From: an uncultured Pelagibacteraceae bacterium
GTDB taxonomy: Bacteria; Pseudomonadota; Alphaproteobacteria; Pelagibacterales; Pelagibacteraceae
Assembly: GCA_902601315.1 (NCBI GenBank)
Contig: CACKMS010000003.1
Span: 1-64,000 of the forward strand
Reading direction: 5' to 3'
Length of the DNA: 64,000 nucleotides
Position numbers and translations under genes: made by a program. A model generated the notes under the pieces. The model ran no database searches. It was not told the DNA's origin and saw nothing but the letters and a program-made list of their open reading frames with translations. This document shows positions 42,979 to 53,423 of this stretch, in pieces; position 1 is the stretch's first letter, and every line of letters starts with the position of its first letter.

Positions 42979-43971
42979 ATGCCAAATATCAAAAAAAACT
43001 TTAGTTTTTTGTTTATTTTTTTTTATTTATTTTTTCCAATAAGTTTGACTGCAGACACCTCAGAAGTAAAAGAAATTTTGCAGTTAATACAAAAAGACTT
43101 AAGGACATTAGAGAGAGCAGTTTATTCAGAGTCTTTTTCTCCATCTTCAAATTCAAATTCTAATAATATAGAAAGCGAAAATGAAGATGCACTTACAAGG
43201 CATTTGTTAAAATTATCTGAAATAGAAAAACAGTTTCAACAATTAACAAATAAATACGAAGAGATTAATTTTAAAATTGATAAATTAAATTCCAGATTAT
43301 CAAAAGTTCAAGCAGATAATCAACTAAGGTTTCAGCGGCTAGAAACTAATAATAATGTAGGAGTTGATAATAATTCTTTAACAAAGCTTCCTACAGAAAC
43401 ATCAGCCGATAAAGAAAAAGTTCTACCAGGTTCTACCCAACCTCAAGATTTAGGAACAGTTTCTTATAAAGATATGACAAATGAAAGTGAAAGCCAATCT
43501 ATTCAATCGATAGATGCGACCAAAACCGTTGTGACTGAAACATTTCGATCAGAGGAAAAAATCTTACCAGATGGTACACCAGAAAATCAATATGAATTTG
43601 CAACAAGCTTTCTAAAAGTTGGAGATTACAATATGGCAGAAAGAGCATTTAGAGAATTTGTTGATACTAATCCAGAACATAAATTATCTGGAAATGCCCA
43701 GTACTGGTATGCTGAAACTTTTAGAATCAGACAACTTTATACGGATGCAGCATCTGCATATTTAGAAGGTTATCAAAAATATCCCAAAAGTGAAAAAGCA
43801 CCTATCAATCTATTAAAACTCGGAGTATCATTAGTACAAATTGGAGAAAAAGATCAAGGTTGTCTTATGATTTCTGGTGTAAAGAAACAATATCCAGAAG
43901 CAACTAAATCTGTACTTCAAAAAGCTAAGTATGAAGAAAAGAAATTCGAGTGCAAACAGAACAATTCATAG
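42979..43971 (+). CDS. cpoB: Cell division coordinator CpoB (YbgF)
   Basis: 330 residues with a signal peptide (FLFIFFYLFFPISLTADT). A coiled-coil trimerisation segment (about 75-115, SEIEKQFQQLTNKYEE) and C-terminal TPR repeats (PENQYEFATSFLKVGDYNMA, then LSGNAQYWYAETFRIRQLYT) follow. It links Tol-Pal to peptidoglycan synthesis at the septum. The linker between the two domains is long and Ser/Thr-rich. Confidence 0.85.
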   Translation: MPNIKKNFSFLFIFFYLFFPISLTADTSEVKEILQLIQKDLRTLERAVYSESFSPSSNSNSNNIESENEDALTRHLLKLSEIEKQFQQLTNKYEEINFKIDKLNSRLSKVQADNQLRFQRLETNNNVGVDNNSLTKLPTETSADKEKVLPGSTQPQDLGTVSYKDMTNESESQSIQSIDATKTVVTETFRSEEKILPDGTPENQYEFATSFLKVGDYNMAERAFREFVDTNPEHKLSGNAQYWYAETFRIRQLYTDAASAYLEGYQKYPKSEKAPINLLKLGVSLVQIGEKDQGCLMISGVKKQYPEATKSVLQKAKYEEKKFECKQNNS

Positions 43972-44971
43972 TTTTTATTTATCTAAACTTAAAAACCCAA
44001 AAATTAAAAAACTTTATTCAAGGTTTAAAAGAATAATTTCAAAAGATACTGATAAAAATTATTGTGTTGCGATCTCTGGCGGTCCAGACAGTATGGCGTT
44101 GGCATTTTTAACAAAATGTATGTCAATAGAGAAGTGTACAAGTAATGTTTATTTTCACATCGATCATAAATTAAGAAAAGAGTCTAAAAAAGAGGCGTTA
44201 TTTATTAAAAAAATTCTAAAAAAATTTGATGTTAATTTAAACATTTTAAACTGGGAAAAAAATTACAAACCTAAAAATATTCAAGAGCAAGCTCGATTAA
44301 AGAGATACGAGTTATTATTTAAAAAATGTAAGAATTATAAATTAAATAAAATTTTAACAGCTCATCATAAAGAAGATTTGTATGAAAATTTTTTTATAAG
44401 ATTGCTTAGAGGATCAGGTTTAAATGGGCTTATATCCTTCAAAAAAAAATACTCTAAATTAAAAATAAATGAAAAAATTTTGATTTTTAGACCACTTTTG
44501 AATTTTTCTAAAAATGAGTTGAGATATATATCTGAAAATACATTTGGTAATTATATCGAGGATCCATCAAACTTAGATAATAAGTATTTAAGAACTTACG
44601 TTAGAAATATTTTAAATAATTTTAAATTTAATAAAAAAAACAAAAATTTTGACACATCTCTATCAAATCTTCACAAGAGTAATAAGGCTCTTGAGCATTA
44701 TATAAAAAAAAATATTGATCAAAATGTCATAAAAAACAAAGAAAAAGTAATTGTTAATAAAAATTTTTTTTCAGAGCCTGATGAAGTAGTATTCAGATCA
44801 CTAAATATTGTTTTAAATTCTTTTTCTGACAAAGCAAAACTACCTAGAGGTAGCAAAATAATAAATCTCATAAAAAATTTCAAAAATTCAAATGATACTT
44901 ATAAAACAACACTATCAGGGTGTATTTTTAAAAAAGTCAGCAATACAATGATTATTTCAAGAGAAATTTAG
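43931..44971 (+). CDS. tilS: tRNA(Ile)-lysidine synthase
   Basis: 346 residues. The ATP-pyrophosphatase loop is AISGGPDSMALAF (near residue 46), followed by HIDHKLRKES and LTAHHKEDLYENFFIRLLRGSGLNGL. It changes C34 of tRNA-Ile(CAU) to lysidine so that AUA codons can be read, which matters in this A+T-rich genome. ATG 43931 overlaps cpoB by 41 bp, and no other ATG fits before the conserved region. Confidence 0.9.
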   Translation: MKKRNSSANRTIHSFYLSKLKNPKIKKLYSRFKRIISKDTDKNYCVAISGGPDSMALAFLTKCMSIEKCTSNVYFHIDHKLRKESKKEALFIKKILKKFDVNLNILNWEKNYKPKNIQEQARLKRYELLFKKCKNYKLNKILTAHHKEDLYENFFIRLLRGSGLNGLISFKKKYSKLKINEKILIFRPLLNFSKNELRYISENTFGNYIEDPSNLDNKYLRTYVRNILNNFKFNKKNKNFDTSLSNLHKSNKALEHYIKKNIDQNVIKNKEKVIVNKNFFSEPDEVVFRSLNIVLNSFSDKAKLPRGSKIINLIKNFKNSNDTYKTTLSGCIFKKVSNTMIISREI

Positions 44972-44996
44972 TTATTTTACTTAATATATGTACAAA

Positions 44997-45029
44997 TTGA
45001 CACTTGTTTATTCCTCAATAATTCTTACT
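44997..45029 (+). promoter_or_regulatory. Possible RpoH-type promoter of ftsH
   Basis: CTTG (45003-45006) is followed after 17 bp by CTTACT (45024-45029), close to the alphaproteobacterial sigma-32 pattern CTTG-N17/18-CYTAT. A perfect TTGACA (44997-45002) abuts it, but no good sigma-70 -10 lies at the right distance. ftsH is a classical heat-shock gene and rpoH is at 51410. The start codon at 45038 would leave almost no leader. Confidence 0.35.
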
Positions 45030-45037
45030 TTACTATC

Positions 45038-46930
45038 ATGAATTTCAAAAATCTTGCAATGTGGGGAATTATAGTTCTCCTAACCATTGGTCTTTACAAC
45101 ATGTTTAAAAATCCACAGGGAGCTATGACTCAAAAAAATAATATTATTTTCTCTGAATTTTTGACAGAAGTGGATAATGGAAGAGTAGTTCAAGTTGAGA
45201 TTTCAGGAAAAAATATAAAAGGTGTTTTGTCAAATGGTCAACAGTTTAATACTTATGCACCAGACGATCCAAACTTAATTCAAAAATTAAGTGACAAAGG
45301 TGTTAGTATATCTGCAAGTCCATTAGAGGAGAAAATGCCATCACTCCTTGGTATATTGTTGTCTTGGTTTCCCATGTTACTTTTAATAGCTGTCTGGATA
45401 TTTTTTATGAGACAAATGCAAGGCGGCAAAGGTGGAGCGATGGGTTTTGGAAGATCTAAAGCTAAAATGATGAATGAGGTCAAGGGTAAGGTTACATTCA
45501 ATGATGTTGCTGGCGTTGAGGAAGCAAAAGAGGAAGTAGAAGAGGTTGTAGAATTTTTAAAAGATCCAAGAAAATTTAGTAGATTGGGTGGAAAAATTCC
45601 AAGAGGTTGTTTATTAGTAGGGCCTCCTGGAACTGGAAAAACATTGTTGGCAAGAGCTATCGCAGGTGAAGCTGGAGTTCCTTTTTTCACAATATCTGGA
45701 TCAGATTTTGTAGAAATGTTTGTTGGTGTTGGAGCGTCTAGAGTAAGGGACATGTTTGAACAAGGAAAAAAACATTCGCCTTGTATAATTTTTATAGACG
45801 AAATAGATGCTGTTGGAAGAAGTAGAGGTGCAGGTCTTGGTGGTGGAAATGATGAAAGAGAGCAAACTCTTAACCAATTATTAGTTGAAATGGACGGTTT
45901 TGATACAAATGAAGGTGTAATAATTATAGCTGCAACTAATAGACCGGATGTTCTTGATCCCGCCCTTTTAAGACCAGGAAGATTTGATAGACAAGTTGTA
46001 GTTTCAAATCCAGATATTATAGGAAGAGAAAAGATCCTAAAAGTACACGCAAAAAAAATATCGATGGCTCCAGATGTAAATTTAAGAACTATTGCTCGAG
46101 GAACACCGGGATTTTCAGGAGCGGATTTAGCAAACCTGGTAAATGAAGCTGCATTGCTAGCTGCTCGAAAAAACAAAAGAATTGTAACTTATCAGGAGTT
46201 TGAAGAAGCAAAAGATAAAGTAATGATGGGAGCTGAAAGACGTTCAATGGTAATGTCTGAGGAAGAGAAAAGACTTACCGCTTATCATGAGGCAGGTCAT
46301 GCCATAGTTACAATTAATGAAAAAGCAGCTTATCCAATTCACAAAGCTACGATAATTCCTAGAGGAAGAGCTTTAGGTATGGTTATGCAACTTCCAGAAA
46401 GAGATGAAGTTTCTCAAACTAGAGAGCAGTTACATGCTCAACTGGCTATAGCTATGGGAGGAAGAGTAGCTGAAGAAATAATATTTGGCGAGGATAAAGT
46501 TACTACAGGAGCTGCGAGTGACATTGAGCAGGCAACAAAAAGAGCGAGAGCCATGGTTATGAGAGCTGGTCTCAGTAAAGAGCTAGGTCCAGTAGCGTAT
46601 GGAGAAAATGAGGAGGAAGTATTTTTAGGAAGATCTGTTGCGAGACAACAAAATATGTCAGAGGAAACAGCACGAAAAGTAGATAATGAAATAAGAAAAA
46701 TAGTTGATAAAGGTTATAACAGAGCTAAAAAAGTTCTTACAGATAAAATAGACGACCTTCATAAACTTGCAAAAGCATTACTTACTTATGAAACACTAAC
46801 TGGAGAAGAAATTTTAGACATAGTCGACAAGAATGTTTACCCCAAAAATAAAGAGGATTTAAAAGTTGAGGAAGACGATCAAGGTTCAGCACTTGGATCA
46901 ATTGGTTTAAAACCTAAAATAGTCCATTAA
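45038..46930 (+). CDS. ftsH: ATP-dependent zinc metalloprotease FtsH
   Basis: 630 residues. Membrane spans lie at about 8-22 and 103-125. Walker A is GPPGTGKT (195-202), Walker B is [11 protein letters not shown], the second region of homology is [20 protein letters not shown], and the zinc site is HEAGH. It degrades membrane and regulatory proteins, including RpoH and LpxC in other bacteria. It lies in the tilS-ftsH-folP-glmM order usual in proteobacteria. Confidence 0.97.
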   Translation: MNFKNLAMWGIIVLLTIGLYNMFKNPQGAMTQKNNIIFSEFLTEVDNGRVVQVEISGKNIKGVLSNGQQFNTYAPDDPNLIQKLSDKGVSISASPLEEKMPSLLGILLSWFPMLLLIAVWIFFMRQMQGGKGGAMGFGRSKAKMMNEVKGKVTFNDVAGVEEAKEEVEEVVEFLKDPRKFSRLGGKIPRGCLLVGPPGTGKTLLARAIAGEAGVPFFTISGSDFVEMFVGVGASRVRDMFEQGKKHSPCIIFIDEIDAVGRSRGAGLGGGNDEREQTLNQLLVEMDGFDTNEGVIIIAATNRPDVLDPALLRPGRFDRQVVVSNPDIIGREKILKVHAKKISMAPDVNLRTIARGTPGFSGADLANLVNEAALLAARKNKRIVTYQEFEEAKDKVMMGAERRSMVMSEEEKRLTAYHEAGHAIVTINEKAAYPIHKATIIPRGRALGMVMQLPERDEVSQTREQLHAQLAIAMGGRVAEEIIFGEDKVTTGAASDIEQATKRARAMVMRAGLSKELGPVAYGENEEEVFLGRSVARQQNMSEETARKVDNEIRKIVDKGYNRAKKVLTDKIDDLHKLAKALLTYETLTGEEILDIVDKNVYPKNKEDLKVEEDDQGSALGSIGLKPKIVH

Positions 46931-46935
46931 ACTTA

Positions 46936-47979
46936 ATGGAAAAATATTACACAAGAGCGTGTAATCTTTTTTATACTTCAAAATCCGGTAAAATAAATAA
47001 AAATCATTTACCTTTAAATGGAAACTCTAGTATAAGATTTAGATCTATTGAGCTTTTAACAAGAAAATCAGAAAAAATAATTAATTTAGAGGAGGTAAAA
47101 AAACTCCCATTAAGATTACGCAATAAAATAAAAAAAGATTTAAAAAATATATCCAAAAAAAAAAAATTTAAGGGTTTAAAATTTAATAACACCCCAATAT
47201 TGATGGGTATTTTAAATTTAACACCTGATAGCTTTTCTGATGGTGGAAAATTCATAAAATTTAAATCTGCAGAAAGACAAATAAATAATTTAATAAACTC
47301 TGGAGCAAATATAATTGATATTGGTGGTGAATCTACCCGCCCAGGTGCTAAAGAAATCTCAGTATCTGATGAGTGGAAAAGAATATCCAAAAAACTAAGA
47401 CTGATTAGAAAAAAAAAGGTGATCTTCTCACTAGACACAAGAAAAAGCCATGTGATGGAAAAAAGTTTAAAATATGGAATAAAAATTATAAATGATGTTT
47501 CAGGTTTTGAGTATGACAAAAAAACAATTAATTTTTTAAAAAAAACTAAAGTGCCGTTTGTAATACATCATATGAAAGGCTCACCTAAAACAATGCAAAA
47601 TAGTCCAAAATATAAAAATGTTTTGCTAGATATATATGATTATTTCGAGGGAAAAATTAAATATTTAAGATCAATTGGTATTAAACATAACAATATCATA
47701 TTAGATCCAGGAATAGGCTTTGGTAAAAATTTGAAACATAATATTACATTAATTAATAAGATTTCTATTTTTCATACATTGGGTTTTCCAATATTACTTG
47801 GTTTATCTAGGAAAAGATTTATTAAAGATATATCTAATGAAAATGATAGCAAATATAGGATAGGTGGAACCGTATCATCTTGTATATTCTCTATGTTACA
47901 AGGTGTTCAGATTTTAAGAGTGCATGATGTTAATGAAGTTAATCAATCAATTAAGGTTTATAAAAAATTAAACTTCTAA
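46936..47979 (+). CDS. folP: Dihydropteroate synthase
   Basis: 347 residues. The catalytic core begins near residue 88 with LMGILNLTPDSFSDGG; IIDIGGESTRPGA, INDVSGFEYD and DPGIGFGKN are the pterin and phosphate site motifs. About 85 residues precede the core, an extension found in alphaproteobacterial forms. It joins pABA and hydroxymethyldihydropterin diphosphate. It starts 5 bp after ftsH and its last base is the first base of glmM. Confidence 0.92.
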   Translation: MEKYYTRACNLFYTSKSGKINKNHLPLNGNSSIRFRSIELLTRKSEKIINLEEVKKLPLRLRNKIKKDLKNISKKKKFKGLKFNNTPILMGILNLTPDSFSDGGKFIKFKSAERQINNLINSGANIIDIGGESTRPGAKEISVSDEWKRISKKLRLIRKKKVIFSLDTRKSHVMEKSLKYGIKIINDVSGFEYDKKTINFLKKTKVPFVIHHMKGSPKTMQNSPKYKNVLLDIYDYFEGKIKYLRSIGIKHNNIILDPGIGFGKNLKHNITLINKISIFHTLGFPILLGLSRKRFIKDISNENDSKYRIGGTVSSCIFSMLQGVQILRVHDVNEVNQSIKVYKKLNF

Positions 47980-49310
47980 TGAATAAAAAATATTTTGGAA
48001 CCGATGGGATAAGAGGAAAAGTTAATAATTCTAGAATTAATGGCGAAATGTTTTTTAAGTTCGGATTAGCAGCAGGTACTTATTTTAAAAATTTAAAAAA
48101 AAAAAAACAAATAGCAATTATTGCAAAGGATACCAGATTATCTGGTTATACCTTAGAACCAGCATTAGTTTCTGGACTTGCCTCAGCAGGAATGCATGTC
48201 TTTACACTTGGACCGTTACCAACAAATGGATTAGCCATGCTTACAAAAAAAATGAGAGCCAATCTCGGTATAATGATAACTGCCTCACATAATCAGTTTA
48301 CTGACAACGGAATGAAATTATTTGGGCCTGATGGCATGAAATTATCTGACAAAATTGAAAAAAAAATCGAGAAAATAATTGACTCAAATATTTCATCTAA
48401 ACTGACAAAGCCTCTAAATCTTGGAAGAGTAAAAAGATTAGAGGATGCAAATAAAAATTACATAAATATTTTAAAAAGTAATTTTCCAAATAATTTTTCG
48501 CTTAAAGGTCTAAAAATTGCAATTGATTGTGCTAATGGAGCCGCATACAAAAGTGCTCCAGAATTACTAAGATCTTTAGGTGCCAAAGTTTTTGAAGCTG
48601 GAACCAAACCAAATGGAATAAATATTAACTTTAAATGTGGCTCAACATATCCAGAAAAAATTAAATCATTAACGAAAAAATTTAAAACTGATTTAGGAAT
48701 TTCTTTAGATGGAGATGCAGACAGAATAATTTTGACTGACGAAAAGGCAAATATTGTAGATGGAGATAAAATTATAGCCGTTTTAGCCGAGAGATGGAAA
48801 AGAAAAAAAATACTAAGAGGGGGCGTAATTGGAACTTTAATGTCAAATTATGGTCTAGAAAATTTTTTTAAAGAAAAGAAAATTAAATTTTTCAGATCAA
48901 ATGTTGGAGATAGATATGTAAAAGAGCTAATGCAAAGCAAGAAATTTAACTTAGGTGGAGAGCAGTCTGGGCATATTATATTAGGAAATTTTGCAACCAC
49001 AGGAGATGGATTGCTTGTAGCACTTGAGATACTTTTTTCTTTGAGAAAAGGTAAAAAAGCTAGTGAATTATTTTCTATTTTTAAACCAACACCACAAATA
49101 TTAGAAAATATTTTGGTTAAGGATAAATCAGTAATTAGTTCTAAAAAATGTAGATTAGCAATAAAAAAAGCAGAAAAAATTATTTTTGGAAAAGGAAGAT
49201 TATTGGTAAGAAAATCTGGAACAGAACCTAAAATAAGAATAATGTGTGAATCAAAGGACGAAATTCTTTTAAAAAAGTGCACAAAAATAGTCTCTAACTC
49301 ACTTAGATAA
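47979..49310 (+). CDS. glmM: Phosphoglucosamine mutase
   Basis: 443 residues. It begins YFGTDGIRGKVN; the phosphoserine loop is MITASHNQFTDNG, the metal loop SLDGDADRI, and the sugar and phosphate loops GGEQSGHI and VRKSGTEPKIRIM. It makes glucosamine 1-phosphate for UDP-GlcNAc. A 13-A run lies at 48095-48107 in the KNLKKKKQ codons. Confidence 0.95.
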   Translation: MNKKYFGTDGIRGKVNNSRINGEMFFKFGLAAGTYFKNLKKKKQIAIIAKDTRLSGYTLEPALVSGLASAGMHVFTLGPLPTNGLAMLTKKMRANLGIMITASHNQFTDNGMKLFGPDGMKLSDKIEKKIEKIIDSNISSKLTKPLNLGRVKRLEDANKNYINILKSNFPNNFSLKGLKIAIDCANGAAYKSAPELLRSLGAKVFEAGTKPNGININFKCGSTYPEKIKSLTKKFKTDLGISLDGDADRIILTDEKANIVDGDKIIAVLAERWKRKKILRGGVIGTLMSNYGLENFFKEKKIKFFRSNVGDRYVKELMQSKKFNLGGEQSGHIILGNFATTGDGLLVALEILFSLRKGKKASELFSIFKPTPQILENILVKDKSVISSKKCRLAIKKAEKIIFGKGRLLVRKSGTEPKIRIMCESKDEILLKKCTKIVSNSLR

Positions 49311-49311
49311 A

Positions 49312-50124
49312 TTGAAACCGAAATCTAAAATTCTGATTATTGCTGGATCGGACTCATCTGGTGGAGCAGGAATTCAAGCTGATATAAAAACTGTTACTTC
49401 CCTAGGCGGATATGCAATGACTGCTATTACTGCTGTTACATCACAAAATACTACAGGAGTGGATTCTATTTTACCAGTTCCTTATAAAGAAATATCTAAA
49501 CAAATTGAATTTACCTGTAAAGATATTCAACCAGATGCAATTAAAATTGGTATGCTTCATTCAAAAAAAGTTATTAATTCAGTTTTAAATTCGCTAAAAA
49601 AGATAAAAGTAAATAAAATAGTATTAGATCCTGTAATGGTAGCAAAGGGAGGTGCTAGGTTAATTGATAAAAATTCAATAGAAATGTTAAAAAAAAAATT
49701 ATTGAATAAAGTTTCATTAATTACTCCAAATATTCCTGAGGCTGAAATAATTACCAAAACTACAATTAATTCAAAAGAGGATATGATTTTTGCAGCAAAT
49801 ATTTTATTAAAACTCGGAGCTAAAAATGTTTTAATAAAAGGAGGCCACCTAAAGAGACAAAAAATTGTTGATATTTTTCTAAACAAAAAAGAAATGTCAG
49901 TTTTTGAAAACAACAAAATTTATACCAAAAATACCCATGGCACAGGTTGCACATTGTCTAGTGCTATCACAGCTTACTTTGCATGTGGAAAAACATTAAA
50001 GAAATCTTGTGAGATGGCTATCAAATATGTTAACGAAGCAATAGCTAGCAGACCTAACTATGGAAAAGGTCATGGACCAATAAACCACTTAAATAGTATA
50101 GAGATAAAAAAAAGATTTTTATGA
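49312..50124 (+). CDS. thiD: Hydroxymethylpyrimidine/phosphomethylpyrimidine kinase
   Basis: 270 residues from TTG 49312. [18 protein letters not shown] is the substrate-site opening, [15 protein letters not shown] and [13 protein letters not shown] the ATP/anion-hole segments. It phosphorylates HMP twice for thiamine synthesis by ThiE. In SAR11 this allows use of imported pyrimidine. No TPP riboswitch is visible, as only 1 bp separates it from glmM. Confidence 0.92.
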   Translation: MKPKSKILIIAGSDSSGGAGIQADIKTVTSLGGYAMTAITAVTSQNTTGVDSILPVPYKEISKQIEFTCKDIQPDAIKIGMLHSKKVINSVLNSLKKIKVNKIVLDPVMVAKGGARLIDKNSIEMLKKKLLNKVSLITPNIPEAEIITKTTINSKEDMIFAANILLKLGAKNVLIKGGHLKRQKIVDIFLNKKEMSVFENNKIYTKNTHGTGCTLSSAITAYFACGKTLKKSCEMAIKYVNEAIASRPNYGKGHGPINHLNSIEIKKRFL

Positions 50125-51413
50125 AAAATGTTGTTGTTGTAGGATCTCAATGGGGAGATGAAGGTAAAGGTAAAATAGTTGACTGGCTATCAAGTGAAGC
50201 TGATGTTGTAGTAAGATTTCAAGGGGGTCATAACGCTGGACACACATTAGTAATTGATGGAATTACATATAAACTAAGACTTCTTCCTTCGGGTATTGTT
50301 AGAAAAGATAAGATTTCTGTAATTGGTAATGGAGTTGTTATTGACCCATGGGCTCTTTTGGAGGAAATTGAGGAAATTAAATCTAAAGGCGTAAATATTA
50401 ATGAAAAAAATTTAATTATATCTGAGTCAGCAACCCTAATACTTCCATTCCATAAAGAAATGGATGAAATAAGAGAAGATGCAGCTGGAAATTCTAAAAT
50501 AGGAACAACCAGAAGAGGTATTGGTCCAGCTTACGAAGATAAAGTTGGTAGAAGATCTATTAGAGTAATGGATTTAATTTCTGAGACAAATCTAAATAGA
50601 AGATTAGATAATGTCTTATCTCATCATAATGCAATAAGGAAAGGTTTGAATAAACCACTTTTTGATAAGGAAAAATTATTAGAAGATTTGCTAAAATTAG
50701 CTCCTCATATACTTGAGTTTTCTCAACCTGTATGGAAAAAAATTGATCAATTCAAGTTATCTGGAAAAAAAATATTATTTGAAGGTGCTCAAGGAATACT
50801 CTTAGATGTTGATCACGGCACATATCCGTATGTTACCTCATCAAATACTGTTGCATCCTCAGCAGCAACAGGTTCTGGATGTGGACCTAACTCAATAAAT
50901 TATGTTTTAGGAATAACTAAGGCATATACCACAAGAGTCGGTGAGGGGCCATTTCCAACAGAGCTTAATGATGAAATCGGTGAGCTCTTAGGAAGCAGAG
51001 GTAAGGAATTTGGCACTGTAACAAGTAGAAAAAGAAGATGTGGATGGTTTGACGGTGTATTAGTAAGGCAAACGATAAAAATTTCAGGAATTGATGGGGT
51101 TGCATTAACAAAGTTAGATGTGTTAGACGAACTAGATCAAATAAAAATTTGTGTTGCATATCAAATTAATGGAAAAGAAATTGATTATCTACCTGCAGCA
51201 GTAACCGATCAATTAAAAGTTAAACCTATATATAAAACTTACCAAGGGTGGAAGACTTCAACAGTGGGATGTAAAAGTTTTAATGATCTTCCTGAAAATG
51301 CAAAAATTTATATAAAAGACCTTGAAAAATTTATTGAAGCGAAAATTTCAAGCATTTCTACTAGTCCAGAGAGAAACGATACAATACTGGTTTACGATCC
51401 TTTTAATAACTAA
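50121..51413 (+). CDS. purA: Adenylosuccinate synthetase
   Basis: 430 residues. The P-loop-like [14 protein letters not shown] is at the N-terminus, GGHNAGHT follows, then [34 protein letters not shown] and TSRKRRCGW. It makes adenylosuccinate from IMP and aspartate with GTP. It overlaps thiD by 4 bp and shares 4 bp with the convergent rpoH stop. Confidence 0.96.
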   Translation: MKNVVVVGSQWGDEGKGKIVDWLSSEADVVVRFQGGHNAGHTLVIDGITYKLRLLPSGIVRKDKISVIGNGVVIDPWALLEEIEEIKSKGVNINEKNLIISESATLILPFHKEMDEIREDAAGNSKIGTTRRGIGPAYEDKVGRRSIRVMDLISETNLNRRLDNVLSHHNAIRKGLNKPLFDKEKLLEDLLKLAPHILEFSQPVWKKIDQFKLSGKKILFEGAQGILLDVDHGTYPYVTSSNTVASSAATGSGCGPNSINYVLGITKAYTTRVGEGPFPTELNDEIGELLGSRGKEFGTVTSRKRRCGWFDGVLVRQTIKISGIDGVALTKLDVLDELDQIKICVAYQINGKEIDYLPAAVTDQLKVKPIYKTYQGWKTSTVGCKSFNDLPENAKIYIKDLEKFIEAKISSISTSPERNDTILVYDPFNN

Positions 51414-52300
51414 TTTACTGGCAGAAGATTTTTTGATTTAGCACTATTTAACATGTGCTTTTGCAATTTTTCAAAAGCTTTGTTTTCTATTTGTCTAATT
51501 CTTTCTCTACTAATTTTAAATTTTTTACTTAAATCTTCTAAGGTTATTGGACTATCTGTAAGTCTTCTGGAGTAAAGAATTTCTTTTTCTCGGTCATTTA
51601 AGATTTTTATAGAATCTTTTAGTAGATCTTTTCTTTGCTCCATTTCTTCGTTTTGTGCAAATTTTAATTCATGATCCATTTCATTATCTACAACCCAATC
51701 TTGCCATTCATCACCATCCTCACCAATCGGAGCATTCAAAGACTGTTCTTTTCCAGACAACCTTCTATTCATCGAAACAACTTCTTCCTCACTAACATCT
51801 AATCTGTTAGCAATATCTTTTACGTGATCATCTCTTAGATCACCCTCAGCTCTTGGTGCAATTTGGTTTTTAATTTTTTTAAGATTAAAGAATAATTTTT
51901 TTTGAGCGGTGGTTGTTCCAATTTTTACCAAGCTCCATGATCTCAAAATATATTCTTGAATTGATGCTTTGATCCACCACATAGCGTAGGTTGCAAGTCT
52001 AAAGCCTTTTTCTGGCTCAAATTTTTTTACCGCTTGCATTAATCCGACATTTCCTTCTGATATCATTTCATTTAGAGGTAAACCATAACCCTTATATCCC
52101 ATTGCAATCTTTGCAACCAATCTAAGGTGACTTGTCACAAGTTTTTCTGCAGATTTTACATTTCCAGTAGTTTGCCAATTTTTTGCAAGCATATATTCTT
52201 CCTCTGCATCGAGCATAGGAAATTTTTTTATTTGTGCTAAGTAAGCTGTCAAACCACCTTCATTAGACAAAGCTGGTAAATTATAAGATGTTGTACTCAT
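51410..52300 (-). CDS. rpoH: RNA polymerase sigma-32 factor
   Basis: 296 residues. Region 2 contains [20 protein letters not shown] and [30 protein letters not shown]; the [10 protein letters not shown] box of region 2-3 is specific to RpoH. Region 4 ends [21 protein letters not shown]. It directs heat-shock transcription. A TTGTAA-16-TAAATA pair in the 48 bp upstream is a weak promoter candidate. Confidence 0.95.
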   Translation of the reverse strand: MSTTSYNLPALSNEGGLTAYLAQIKKFPMLDAEEEYMLAKNWQTTGNVKSAEKLVTSHLRLVAKIAMGYKGYGLPLNEMISEGNVGLMQAVKKFEPEKGFRLATYAMWWIKASIQEYILRSWSLVKIGTTTAQKKLFFNLKKIKNQIAPRAEGDLRDDHVKDIANRLDVSEEEVVSMNRRLSGKEQSLNAPIGEDGDEWQDWVVDNEMDHELKFAQNEEMEQRKDLLKDSIKILNDREKEILYSRRLTDSPITLEDLSKKFKISRERIRQIENKAFEKLQKHMLNSAKSKNLLPVN

Positions 52301-52348
52301 AGAAGTATTTATTTAATAAAGAAAAGAAATTTTACAATATTTATATTT

Positions 52349-53323
52349 TCACGAATTTCTTAGCTTTTTTAAGATATTTTCTAGTTCAGGAGGTAAATTT
52401 GATGAAAATTCTAATCTCTTTCCAGTCGAGGGATGATCAAAACCAAGAATTTTTGCATGTAAGAATTGTCTCTTAAGTTTTAACAAAAGAGCTTCTAATT
52501 CAAGATCAATATTTTTTAATTTTTTAAATTTTTTTTTATATTTCTTATCGCCTAAAATATTGTTTCCCTTAAAACTCATATGTACTCTTATTTGATGTGT
52601 TCTGCCTGTTTCAAGTTTACACTCTACTAAACTTAATGTTGGAACTTTAGAGTTTTCAAAAATCTCAAGGGTTTTATAATTCGTTATTGCTTGTTTTCCT
52701 TTTGCATAACCAACTTCCATTAATTGTCTATTCTTTGTGCTTCTGGTTATTAAAGTTTCGATTTTTCCATTTTGTGGTCTCAGTTTTCCCCAGATCAGAG
52801 CTTGATATATTCTTGTTATTGAATGTTTGGAAAACTGATTAGATAAATTTTCGTGTGATTTATTATTTTTTGCAACTACTACCAATCCTGATGTATCCTT
52901 ATCAATTCTATGGACTATACCTGGTCTTAGCTCATCTCCAATATTTGATAGATTGTTATCATTTAAGTTCAGTAAAGCATTCACAATCGTATTATCATAA
53001 TTTCCTGCTCCAGGGTGCATCGAAATTCCTGCTGACTTATCAATAACTAATAAATCTTCATCATTATAAATTATGTTTAATTTATATTTGAATGGTTTTA
53101 AAGATGCCTTTCTAGGCAGTGGAATTGTTAAAAAAACCTTATCATCTTTAAAAATTTTTTTAGAGGGGTCACTTACAATTTTATCATTAATGCTAAGATT
53201 TCCATCTATTATCAGGTTTTTAATTCTAGTTCTGCTTAAGGTGTCATTTTTTCTTGCTATTACCACATCTATTCTTTTTCCGTGTAATTCTTCTTCTACA
53301 ACTAAATTAATGATATTTTTCAT
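52349..53323 (-). CDS. rluD: 23S rRNA pseudouridine synthase, RluD-type
   Basis: 324 residues. An S4-like domain (GKRIDVVIARKNDTLSRTRIKNLI) precedes the RluA-family catalytic segment PGIVHRIDKDTSGLVVVAKN with its Asp. LETGRTHQIRVHM is the second motif. It modifies helix 69 of 23S rRNA. The gene lies upstream of rpoH, an order common in alphaproteobacteria, and is divergent from tRNA-Arg. Confidence 0.9.
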   Translation of the reverse strand: MKNIINLVVEEELHGKRIDVVIARKNDTLSRTRIKNLIIDGNLSINDKIVSDPSKKIFKDDKVFLTIPLPRKASLKPFKYKLNIIYNDEDLLVIDKSAGISMHPGAGNYDNTIVNALLNLNDNNLSNIGDELRPGIVHRIDKDTSGLVVVAKNNKSHENLSNQFSKHSITRIYQALIWGKLRPQNGKIETLITRSTKNRQLMEVGYAKGKQAITNYKTLEIFENSKVPTLSLVECKLETGRTHQIRVHMSFKGNNILGDKKYKKKFKKLKNIDLELEALLLKLKRQFLHAKILGFDHPSTGKRLEFSSNLPPELENILKKLRNS

Positions 53324-53330
53324 TTATTAA

Positions 53331-53336
53331 TATAAT
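53331..53336 (+). promoter_or_regulatory. -10 box of the tRNA-Arg gene
   Basis: TATAAT at 53331-53336 lies about 10 bp before the tRNA 5' end (53347), in the 23-bp space shared with the divergent rluD start. A matching -35 is weak (TTAATG, 18 bp upstream, inside rluD). Confidence 0.4.
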
Positions 53337-53346
53337 AGTACATAAT

Positions 53347-53423
53347 GCGCTCGTAGCTCAACTGGATAGAGCGCCAGATTTCGGCTCTGGAGGTTCAGGG
53401 TTCGACTCCTTGCGAGCGCGCCA
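53347..53423 (+). tRNA. tRNA-Arg (UCG)
   Basis: 77 nt. The acceptor GCGCTCG pairs with CGAGCGC, the anticodon loop is TTTCGGC between CCAGA and TCTGG, the T arm has GGTTCGACTCC, and 3' CCA is encoded. The anticodon is UCG, so it reads CGN arginine codons. It ends directly at the 3' end of the convergent ABC permease gene. Confidence 0.95.

Noticed and set aside
45280-46176. Long open frame of about 298 codons on the minus strand inside ftsH
   Set aside because: It is antisense to the conserved AAA domain and has Ser/Pro/Phe-rich composition typical of a shadow frame; no family features.
47004-47519. Open frame of 171 codons on the minus strand inside folP
   Set aside because: It is antisense to a clear dihydropteroate synthase; composition is that of complement of Lys-rich codons.
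49300-49330. TPP riboswitch for thiD or thiE
   Set aside because: thiD starts 1 bp after glmM and thiE inside the aldolase gene; there is no leader where a riboswitch could fold.
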